From Micractinium sp. NFX-FRZ (taxonomy: Eukaryota; Chlorophyta; Trebouxiophyceae; Chlorellales; Chlorellaceae), in assembly GCA_029339195.1 (NCBI GenBank), contig JAPTJF010000806.1:1-12434 (forward strand): 12,434 nt of DNA, given 5' to 3'. The notes below the pieces were generated by a model, which was not told the origin of the DNA, searched no databases, and worked only from the letters and a program-made list of their open reading frames with translations. Position numbers and translations under genes: made by a program. Numbering within the stretch: the first letter of the stretch is position 1; the number at the start of each line of letters is the position of its first letter. This document shows, piece after piece, positions 1 through 6,787 of this stretch.

Positions 1-200
1 TTTCCACACGTTTTTACGTGTGTGAATTAACATGTGTATATAACAATTTGGCAGGGAACAAAAGGTGTGTATAACCGTCCTGGACCACTAGTGTGGGTGC
101 TTCACAAACTATCCCGCACCCGGCCTGCTTTCCCACACAAGTCGCATGATTCACATGGCCCTGCCTGCACCTGTTCTGTACCTTGCCCATGCATCCGCAG
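1..200 (+). other. 3' part of an intron of the modular gene
   Basis: This stretch precedes the first recognisable exon and ends in a good acceptor (GCATCCGCAG at 191-200). By analogy with the second repeat it is the intron between modules b and c, so a b1 exon should lie just outside the window. It holds a perfect 7-bp hairpin (CACACGT at 5-11, ACGTGTG at 16-22, four-base loop). No coding similarity to the other modules is visible here. Confidence 0.6.
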
Positions 201-344
201 GACTTCTACCAAAGACAATGAGTGCAGCTTCGGTTCGGCAAGCACCCTCACCCATTGGGTTAACCCCAACATCTACTACTTCGTGGTCGCTTCTTCCAAC
301 AGCGCGCCCAGCACTACACTCCAGCTGCAGGTCACCCTCACCAC
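201..344 (+). other. exon c1: C-terminal half of a PPC-like domain, copy 1
   Basis: This 144-nt exon enters and leaves in phase 2. It encodes TKDNECSFGSASTLTHWV, then NPNIYYFVVASSNS and a final beta strand, TLQLQVTLTT. It matches exon 2278-2421 in length and almost residue for residue. The NECSFG segment followed by a hydrophobic YYFVV strand is the usual end of cysteine-containing PPC-like beta-sandwiches. The matching N-terminal half (a1 and b1) must lie upstream of the window. Confidence 0.75.
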
Positions 345-3300
345 GTGAGTAGCTGTACTTGATGGTCATTCTTGAGCGGCTGCGGGCATGACGTTCATCT
401 GCTCTGCTCTGCTCTGCTCCGATCCGCTCTGCTCCTCCATCCCTTCCCCTCGGATGGGCTCTGTTGTGCTATGCTCACCACTCTGCTCTGCTCTGCTCTG
501 CTCTGCTCAACAATCTGGTATGCCCTTTACTCTGATCTGCGCCAATCTGCTCTACTCTGCCTCGTTCTCGGATGTGCTATCCTCAGCTCCTCAGCCGGTT
601 GGCACGGCATCCAGTGCCAACCTTATTTGGCTGACACCGTGCATAATGGACTTGCGTGCGTGCAGAGAGGTCTCCGCATCGCTGTCTAACCTTGCCAACC
701 CACGTGCACAGCTCTCATTCTACGGTGACATGTTAAGAAGCCCTATCGCGGCAGTTCTCAACCTGCCTCCCTACGCCAAACTCAACTTCATCACGCTCGG
801 ACTGGCATGGTTTTCTGCACCAGCGACGCTGCCCCTCTTGCTCTCCCTGCACTCAGTGGACACAGACAACAACCCGGTTGGCGCACTCCGCTCCCCGGAA
901 GCCCTGGTCAGCCAGGTGGCCAACGTGGAAGTTCCGACATACGGGTCTGGCGCGGACGGTATCGGGACCTACATCACCATTCCGCTGTCCAATGACTGGG
1001 CCTTGTCGCATTCAGTCCCTACCAAATATGCACTCGTGGTGACAATGGAAACGGTACCAGATGAGGGCGAAGGTGCCATTGCGTGGCTCATGGACACGCA
1101 AAACCAGAGCAAAGGCGTTCGGCCCACCCCCTCCAACATGTTTGTGGCGCACAGATGGTGGACTGGTGGCTTTTGGTCCTCTGAACTCCATTCTAACTCT
1201 GATTACTACCTCTCCATCAAGCTGGATATGACTCACCGTGCCATGGCCCCACCCCCGTGAGTTGGGCGGCATGCACCTGTCTGCATGCAATGCGCCAGTG
1301 CTTGTTGGCAGCATTACTAACAGTGGAGACAGCAAAGGTCCCGTGCTAGTGCCGCTTCTTGCCGGCGCAGTCGCTGCCTGCTCAGCTCTGCACACGGTAG
1401 ATTGTTGTTGCCGAAGGGACAGCGCTCTGTGCGGTGAAGTATTGCTGGTGCTGTGCATCATGAGGACCCTGCTCGGGCAGCTCTCAAGCTGAGCCAGGAC
1501 AGGGCATTCGACGGATCCCTGTCACGTTTGAGCCCCTTCCTGCCCCCTCGTGCATACTGCAGCCCACCCCCACCGCCCTCTCCACCCCCACCCTCGCCCC
1601 CTGGTGCCTTTGGCAACCCCATCCTCATTGACTCGCTGCCCTTCCAGAGCGAGGTGTACAGCGTGAGTGTCCATGGGTGCTACCAGCATGCGGGCTGCTG
1701 GCTGGCTGCACCATACACAGCACTGAGTAACTGGCAGGCTTCTCTTCATGGCAATTCCGTTTGCCTTGGTGCTGTCCCGCAACAGCAGACAGGGGGGCAG
1801 ATTTGCCTCATGGCAACTTTCCACACCATTGCCGCAGCCACTACCATTGCCACACGACAAGTGACCCACCACCAGCCAGCCTGCCTCCTCTGATGCAGAT
1901 GTCTGCCGCACACACACAGGTGTCGCCGCCCACATGCAATGATGTGGGCACTACAGGGCCGGGTTACATGTTCAGGTGGCAGGCACACCGCGAGGGGCTG
2001 GCTACATTCAGCACCTGCACTGAACAGACTACCGCTGACACAACCATCGCTGTCTGGTCCTCTGCCTTGCCTGACGGCCCCGCATCAGAGCTGCAGTGCC
2101 TGGGGTAAGAGTGTGGCGTGCGCACGGGCGGGGCAGGTGGGATTGCTGCCATCTGATGTCAGCGCACAGCACCAACCTGCGGGATGCTACACAATCTATC
2201 ATGCACGCTGCCTGCTCTGTACAGCATTCCACATGTCGTCGTGCCTGCCCCTGCTTGGCACTTGTTGAGGCCTGCAGGACCGCTGGCAAGGACAATGAGT
2301 GCAGCTTTGGTTCGGCAAGCACCCTCACCCATTGGGTTGACCCCACCATTTATTACTTCGTGGTCGCCGCTTCTAACAGCGAGCCCAGCACCACAGTCCA
2401 GCTGCGGGTCACGCTGACCACGTGAGTGCAGTTTCTAGTCGGCGATTATTTCTGCAGCGGTTGCAGGCGACATGTGCATGTGCTCTGCTCGCTGTGCTCC
2501 TCCCTCCTTTCCCCTCTGCTGTACGCTGCTGTCCTTTGCTTGCTATCGCAGCTAGTCAGCCCAGGTTGTCGACCTTTACTAACGTAGTGCACAAAATGGG
2601 CTTGCATGCAGTGTGGTCTCCACATCGGTGTCCAACCTTGCCAGTCCACGTGCAATTACTGGAGGCGGTTATTGGTTTGACAGTAACTGGGGTATTGCGG
2701 CAGTTCTGAATCTCCCACCTTACGCCAGATTCAGCTTCATAACGCTTGCTCTGTCACTTTACAATACTGATGGCCCACCGGAAACGCTGCCTCTATTCCT
2801 CTCCCTGCATTCCGTTGACGAAAACAGCAATCCCATTGGCGCACCCCGCTCCCCGGAAGCCCTGGTCAGCCAGGTGGCCAGCGTGCAACTTCCAGCATAC
2901 GGGCATGGCGCACATGGGTACGGGACCTACTTCACCATTCCACTGTCTACTGATTGGGAACTTGTCAAACACGGCCATGACCAGGTATGCAATCGTGGTG
3001 TCGACCCCCGCTGACAACCCAAGTGCCATTGTGTGGCTCTTTGACGAACAAAATGGGTTCCGAGGCGTTCGGCCCACCCCCTCCAACATGTTTGTGGCGC
3101 ACAGTTTTTGGGATGGGTCAGTTTGGCACTTCGGAACCGCTCCTAATCAATACCATCTCTCCTTTCAGCTGGACTTTATGTACCGTGCCACAGCCCCACC
3201 CCGGTGAGTGTGGCGGCATGCACAAGCATGCCAATCAGAGCCTTGTTTCTAGTTTCCTGTAGTACCATGAGTGGAGACAAATGGAGACAATGAGGGTGTT

Positions 3301-5477
3301 GCTGCACTTACCGGCACTGTTGGACATCTGCTTTGCATTGCACCTGGCAGATTGTTGGCACTGCAGTGACAGCATGTTGCTTGCCTCCGCCCAACCGGCC
3401 TGGCTTGTACACTCGATCAGCACTCCGTGCAGTGAAACCTTGCAGGCTCTGTCCACTGTACCTTGATCGAGCAGCTCTCGGGTGGGAACTCCAACCGATG
3501 CCCTCTGACCTTTGAGCCCCTTCCCACCCTGCATGCGTATGACAGACCGCCGCCACCAAGCCCACCCCCGCTACCATCCCCACCGCCAAGCCCACCCCCG
3601 CCACCACCCCCACCCCCAAGCCCATCCCCGCCACTACCACCACCCCCAAGCCCGGCCCCACCCCCAAGCCCGGCCCCACCCCCAAGCCCGCCACCAAGCC
3701 CACCACCTCCCCCGCCGCCCCAAGGCAGCTTCGGCAACCCCACGCTCATCACAGACCTGCCCTACCTCAGTGAGGAGTTCGACGTAAGCCTGCAAGGCTG
3801 GTTGCAGGCTCACTCAAAGTCTTGCATCATCAGGGGACTCATCAGGGGCTCGGCTTCAAAAAGGCGGGGCCCTCACCATCGGGCTGCCCATGCATGCGCG
3901 TTGCAAGTCTCTTCTTACTTTGTTGCTATCACGAAGAGGTGCTGCACTTTTGGGGAGCAAGAGCAGCGTTGAGCTGGGCCCGCTGCGCATGGCGCCCCGC
4001 TTCTACACCGCCTGCCCCTGCTCGCTCTCCTGCAGGATATCTCATTCGTCACATTGAACCTCCCGGTTTCCTGCAGCTACACGTTGCAGTGAGTGTAGTG
4101 GTCAGCCTGCAGCGCTGCACACCGTGCAGCCGGGGCATCGAATGGCATGATGCAGCCCTCTGCTGACCTCGCGTGCGCCGGCCTTGTTGGCTCTTAGGCT
4201 TGTCGAATGCAACCCTGGCCCCACCCCCTTCCCGCCTCCACGCCTAACTCTCCTTATCAGGTCCGGACTCGTTTTCGTGTATCAAGCAAGCAGGAATGGA
4301 AATGTGAAGGCCACCTCCTGCCCCTACGTGAAGAGCGGGTGAGCTTTGTGCACAATGGAGCAAGGCTGCAGCTGGATCTCATGAGCCATGCCATGGGATG
4401 CAGATGCTCAATGCATTGCTGTGCTAGTTGGGCCAGAGCATGTGCCTCTTTGAAACAGCCAACCAGAGCAGCGGCCAAAGCAGCAAAATGTTCCACCCCA
4501 CCCCAGTCCCGACCCACAACCCCACCTACACACCCATGCATGCACCACTGCAGCGACCCAATCCTCTCTGTGTTTTGGTCAGACACCCTGGACAGCAGCA
4601 CCGTGCAGTGCATCGGGTGAGTGAGTGCTCAAGGCGGGTGTGTAGTCCTGCGGCGCGCAGCTGGCGGTGCAGGGCGCTGCTATATTTTGGCCTGCCCCAT
4701 GCTGCCCTATCCACACCATGCATAGCTCAGGGCAAGCCTCTGGCCTGCTAAGCGGGACAGCTGCCCTTGCCAGGAAAGTGGAGCTGAGTGGGGGGTGCTG
4801 CGCTTGCGGTTTGGCAGAGAGTGGTGCTGCTGTGAGGGCAGGTGGACAGTGTCTCGTAGTGTGTGTTTGACCGCTACCTGCGTCACCTTTATTGCGACAC
4901 CCGTGGAATGAGTGCAGTGGCGCAGATGACAGCGCGTCGTGCAGCTCCTGCGCCACAGGTGCCAGTGGCACCTGCGTCTCAAGGTACTCATTCGAGCACA
5001 ATCAGGATGTGGAGCAAGGCAAATACTATTGGTATGTCCAAATGCGCAAGGGAGGGAGAAGTTGGAAGAGGCGGGGTTCCCAGGCAGGCGGGAGTCCAGC
5101 GGGCACAGCTCTCCAATCATTAATGCCATCGCCCCGGCTCGCCTCCCTGCTGCGCAGGTTCATTGTTGGTGAGTCCAAAGGGCCTTGGTCTTCGTGCGTG
5201 CCAGACGGCAGCCGCCGGTCGCGCTGGGGCGGTTGGGCACACAGCTGTGCTGCCGGTCTGGCTGGGTTGAAGTGCCCGTCTTCCTTCCTGCTGCCTGGCC
5301 AAACTCTACGTGCCACGGCGCACATGTTGCCTGCTGTGAGCCAGCCCTTGTCTTCTTCTGAGCCGTCGCCAAACCCAGGTAGCTCTCCCCTCCCCTTCCC
5401 CACGTTGTCCTGCAGGCACGTCCCCCTCATCCTTCCCACTCACCATGAAGCTGTCAGTGACGTTCAATGATGCGTAA
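201..5477 (+). CDS. modular secreted/wall-type protein with alternating PPC-like and lectin-like domains (5' partial)
   Basis: Proposed exons are 201-344, 666-1256, 1563-1662, 1920-2104, 2278-2421, 2612-3203, 3546-3783, 4036-4088, 4261-4338, 4554-4616, 4918-5031, 5158-5168 and 5416-5477, with TAA at 5475-5477. They total 2375 nt, about 790 residues. Every junction is GT-AG and phases agree throughout, except for a +1 shift inside 2612-3203. Two domain types alternate: a PPC-like beta-sandwich (proline linker, FGNP-x-LI entry, CND..G....F.W, FSTC, DTTIAVW, IYYFVV core) and a domain of about 197 residues. Proline-rich SP linkers are usual in chlorophyte hydroxyproline-rich extracellular proteins, so a wall or matrix role is inferred; no catalytic motif is visible. 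The start codon and any signal peptide are upstream. If the frameshift is real, translation stops at 3012-3014 and the last domains are lost. The exon model is well supported by repeat comparison; the function is not known. Confidence 0.75.
345..665 (+). repeat. intron c1-d1 with (CTCTG)n microsatellite
   Basis: This intron runs from GTGAGT to GTGCAG. It contains two runs of a CTCTG pentamer (about 399-419 and 480-507). The intron at the same place in repeat 2 (2422-2611) is clearly related: both have AGCGG.TGC.GGC, then TGCTCTGCTC, CTCCTCC, TTCCCCTC and an AATGG.CTTGC end. Repeat 2 has only one short pentamer stretch, so the microsatellite expanded in copy 1 after duplication. Open frames crossing this stretch are artefacts of the repeat. 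Confidence 0.7.
666..1256 (+). other. exon d1: lectin/choice-of-anchor-like domain, copy 1
   Basis: This single 591-nt, phase 2-2 exon encodes about 197 residues. The order is a SLSNLANPRA lead, a PIAAVLNLPPYAKLNFITL strand pair, LLLSLHSVD..NNPVG, RSPEALVSQVA, YG.GADGIGTYITIPLS, KYALVV, AIAWL, GVRPTPSNMFVAH, and a final YYLSIKLDM strand before the APPP linker. The layout (strand, LSLHS, G.P, then tall aromatic strands and a YALVV step) resembles bacterial 'choice-of-anchor' and related jelly-roll exterior domains. That is an inference from pattern only. I recognise no ligand-binding or catalytic residues. Confidence 0.7.
1257..1562 (+). other. intron d1-a2
   Basis: This intron runs from GTGAGT to CATACTGCAG. 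It is homologous to intron 3204-3545: both start GTGAGT.GGCGGCATGCAC, share AGTGGAGACA and GCAGATTGTTG-like blocks, and end with a TTTGAGCCCCTTCC pyrimidine tract. This shows that the ancestral duplication included introns. No gene is seen on either strand. Confidence 0.65.
1563..1662 (+). other. exon a2: proline linker plus first strand of PPC-like domain, copy 2
   Basis: This exon encodes a short linker of about 14 residues (PPPPPSPPPPSPP) followed by GAFGNPILIDSLPFQSEVYS, the first strand of the second PPC-like domain. It enters in phase 2 and leaves in phase 0. Exon 3546-3783 is the same module with a far longer linker. Confidence 0.75.
1920..2104 (+). other. exon b2: central part of PPC-like domain, copy 2
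   Basis: This 185-nt exon, phase 0 to 2, encodes VSPPTCNDVGTTGPGYMFRW, an AHREGLATFSTC strand, then TTADTTIAVWSSALPDGP and ELQCLG. The CND..G....F.W...G...FSTC.....DT.I.VW series is the classic core of PPC-like domains, with cysteines probably paired across strands. The CA-rich tract before the acceptor (about 1909-1919) is a weak pyrimidine tract, but frame and homology fix the start. Confidence 0.75.
2278..2421 (+). other. exon c2: C-terminal half of PPC-like domain, copy 2
   Basis: This exon matches 201-344 in length (144 nt) and phase. It encodes TAGKDNECSFGSASTLTHWV, then DPTIYYFVVAASNS and TVQLRVTLTT. A 30-nt block starting GGTTCGGCAAGC is identical between the two copies. Confidence 0.78.
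2612..3203 (+). pseudogene. exon d2: lectin-like domain, copy 2, carrying a +1 frameshift
   Basis: This is the second copy of the 197-residue domain, 592 nt against 591 in copy 1. The first half reads in one frame (SVSNLASPRA, GIAAVLNLPPYARFSFITL, LSLHSVD, YGTYFTIPLSTDWEL). The second half reads one frame over (RYAIVV, AIVWLFDEQN, GVRPTPSNMFVAH, LSFQLDF). Between the shared TGG (W) and TAT (Y) codons copy 1 has 27 nt and copy 2 has 28 (2958-2985), probably one extra G at 2973-2974. Read straight through, translation ends at TGA 3012-3014. Entry and exit phases both fit the rest of the gene, so only this one base breaks it. It may be a true lesion, an allele or a sequencing error. Confidence 0.7.
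3204..3545 (+). other. intron d2-a3
   Basis: This intron runs from GTGAGT to GTATGACAG. It is related to intron 1257-1562 (see that entry). No gene is seen on either strand. The long glycine-rich minus-strand frames overlapping its end are the complement of the proline codons in the next exon. Confidence 0.65.
3546..3783 (+). other. exon a3: expanded proline linker plus first strand of PPC-like domain, copy 3
   Basis: This exon encodes about 58 residues of S/P/A-rich linker followed by QGSFGNPTLITDLPYLSEEFD. Phases (2 in, 0 out) equal those of exon a2. The linker contains an 18-nt unit (CCCAAGCCCGGCCCCACC, 3645-3662 and 3663-3680, partial third copy after) encoding SPAPPP-type repeats. Such SP-rich rods are usual hydroxyproline and arabinosylation targets in chlorophyte extracellular glycoproteins. 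Confidence 0.78.
3645..3690 (+). repeat. 18-nt coding minisatellite in proline linker
   Basis: Two exact copies and a partial third of CCCAAGCCCGGCCCCACC lie inside exon a3. They explain part of the length difference between the linkers of repeats 2 and 3. Confidence 0.85.
4036..4616 (+). other. exons b3-i, b3-ii, b3-iii: central part of the terminal PPC-like domain
   Basis: Three small exons (4036-4088, 4261-4338, 4554-4616) replace the single exon b2. Spliced, they read ISFVTLNLPVSCSYTLQ, then SGLVFVYQASRNGNVKATSC, then DPILSVFWSDTLDSSTVQCIG. These align with CNDVG...YMFRWQAHREGLATFSTC and DTTIAVWSSALPDGP..LQCLG of copy 2. All sites are canonical: TGCAG/GTGAGT, TATCAG/GTGAGC, CTGCAG/GTGAGT. 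Phases are 0-2, 2-2 and 2-2. The acidic CND motif is not kept, so this copy is strongly diverged. Confidence 0.7.
4918..5031 (+). other. exon c3-i: cysteine-rich loop of the terminal PPC-like domain
   Basis: This exon encodes GADDSASCSSCATGASGTC, then YSFEHNQDVEQGKYYW, the counterpart of the NECSFG...IYYFVV segment in copies 1 and 2 but with more cysteines. It begins after GAGTGCAG and ends at TG|GTATGT inside the W codon. The 4617-4917 intron before it shows nothing else. Confidence 0.68.
5158..5168 (+). other. 11-nt microexon c3-ii
   Basis: The exon is GTTCATTGTTG, bounded by TGCGCAG and GTGAGT. With its neighbours it turns KYYW into KYYWFIVG, restoring the hydrophobic strand that copies 1 and 2 encode as IYYFVVA. 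Skipping it would shift the frame and lose the strand and the natural stop. Confidence 0.62.
5416..5477 (+). other. terminal coding exon c3-iii with stop
   Basis: The exon follows CCTGCAG and encodes TSPSSFPLTMKLSVTFNDA, then TAA (5475-5477). It aligns with SNSEPSTTVQLRVTLTT of copy 2, the last strand of the domain, so the protein ends exactly at a domain boundary. Confidence 0.68.
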
Positions 5478-6567
5478 TCATCACCAACGGCCACTTCCCC
5501 CTCAAGTGCTCAGCAGCCTCCCTCAAGTAATACAGCGCGGAGCCACTGGGAGTGGTGCACCTGCTGTGAGCATGCAAGCCCGTTGGGAGCCCCGCTGTTG
5601 GATAGTGCGCTAGCGCAGCGCTGCGATCGCCCGACTCGTGCATTGGACTGCTCGTTATGCTGCTATGGAAATTTCCAGTATTATATGGAGATAAATGTTG
5701 TATGAACTCTACAAATTATAATCAATTAATTAATTCTCTATATATGCATGCTTGACGGCCTTTGTGGCTTTAGCTCATGGCAGCGGGGACGCAGGGTCCT
5801 GCCCCGGTGATTGGTTCCCCCCATTGCAGTGCCTGCCCGTCTCCCTGTTGAGCAGCCTTGGGTAAGCTGCTCTGATCTCGCCGTGCGATGCTTTGCGCTC
5901 GTATCTCAATGGTTCATTCACCACCCGCGGTTATCTGAGCCCAAGCTGCAGCAGTTGTGAAAAAATGTAAGAAGCAATGGACATTTTCTCCCGTTCGGAG
6001 CGCTGCCTTCCCTATTCGAGTATGCATCAGCGACATGTACAGGGAGGCGGGCAGCAGAGCGGGGCGGAGGGCTGGTGCGGGGACACGCAGGCGCTGCTGC
6101 TGCCACTGATGTGTCTCGAGCCAATGTGACTCGGCAGGGGTGGGTGGCTGCGTTGGTGCCTGGTTCGGAGGGCGTTTGAGCCGGATCAAGGGGTATCCGT
6201 TTGCTGGGGAGGACAAAGAAAAGGGATTCCACCACTACAACCGAAACACACATTTGTGCAGTTGGTGGGGGAGCTCGCTGGTTTGGGGTTCGGTGCGGGC
6301 AGGTGTGGAGCACAGCGGTGCGGGCGCATCCAACAAGCCGTGAATTGTGTTTAAAAAATTTAAAGGGTCTGGGTTCGGAACACGTAGTGTAAGTTGGTTC
6401 TGGCCACCTGGAGGGAAAGCGGTGCCCTGCAGCCAGCGCCGCTCCCGTTGCCCTCTTGGAGGAGTCCATCCGGGGGGAGACCAGCAGGCACCATACACCA
6501 GCGCCCAAGCACACCGCCCCTTTTCCGATTGCTCCTGCTCCTGACACGCTCTCGGTTCTTTGTTTAT
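5478..6567. other. convergent intergenic region and 3' UTRs
   Basis: No gene is seen here. The left side is the 3' UTR of the plus-strand gene and the right side that of the minus-strand gene. An AT-rich patch lies at about 5664-5750 (ATTATAATCAATTAATTAAT core) in otherwise GC-rich DNA. TTTAAAAAATTTAAA at about 6350-6364 is a second AT block. Several open frames cross 5900-6550 on both strands but have no recognisable domain and no splice support. Confidence 0.6.
5966..5970 (+). terminator. TGTAA polyadenylation signal, plus-strand gene
   Basis: TGTAA preceded by an A run lies about 490 nt after the TAA stop. TGTAA is the usual chlorophyte polyadenylation signal. Another copy at 6388-6392 could serve as an alternative. 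Confidence 0.45.
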
Positions 6568-6572
6568 TTACA
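6568..6572 (-). terminator. TGTAA polyadenylation signal, haloperoxidase gene
   Basis: TTACA on the plus strand is TGTAA on the minus strand, about 195 nt past the TGA of the minus-strand gene, a normal 3' UTR length for a green alga. Confidence 0.55.
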
Positions 6573-6764
6573 AGCTTGTTTTAAAATGAGACGGGGATCA
6601 TTGAAGGTGCAGGTGGGCGTTGCCGCATTTCTCGCCATGCGTTAGCGTGGTAGTTCAGAGCAACAGCGGGGAGGATGCAGGTGGGCTGCCCGCCGGAGAA
6701 AGTAGAGCCCCTTGTCCCGCCACGTTGAAATAGCAGTCCTGACTGCCGTCGGGTGTTCACGGCT

Positions 6765-6787
6765 TCACGCCGTCAAGTTGAACTTGG
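6765..6787 (-). other. haloperoxidase terminal exon (23 nt)
   Basis: After an acceptor (CTGCTGCAG) the exon completes an alanine codon and reads KFNLTA then TGA (6767-6765). Without this 310-bp intron the protein would instead end GGAGWAGG at an in-frame TGA. Phase, donor (GAAG|GTGGGG), acceptor and the close TGTAA favour splicing. Confidence 0.55.

Larger units (their letters stand above)
201..3203 (+). repeat. tandem c-intron-d duplication (units 201-1256 and 2278-3203)
   Basis: Two successive c-d units are related in exons and introns, with an offset of about 1.95-2.08 kb. Exact blocks include 888-922 = 2846-2880 (35 nt) and 1113-1154 = 3063-3104 (42 nt). Both flanking modules begin and end in phase 2, so insertion of a unit keeps the frame. 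Confidence 0.85.

Noticed and set aside
388..1260. A single continuous plus-strand coding region running from the CTCTG repeats into domain d1
   Set aside because: The first part is intron containing a CTCTG microsatellite that happens to stay open; repeat 2 shows the true exon begins after the TGCAG at 665.
2986..3063. An intron that would remove the frameshift in d2
   Set aside because: GT at 2986 with AG at 3021 would be a 36-nt intron, too short; the next AG (3063-3064 region) deletes conserved strands found in d1.
3417..3752. Long minus-strand glycine-rich open frame
   Set aside because: It is the complement of the proline codons in exon a3; phases, splice sites and repeat homology all support the plus strand.
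5760..5830. tRNA-like stretch (TGGC..TAGCTCATGG and GGTTCCCCCC resemble A and B boxes)
   Set aside because: The acceptor stem does not pair and the anticodon arm is not convincing; at most a decayed tRNA-derived element.
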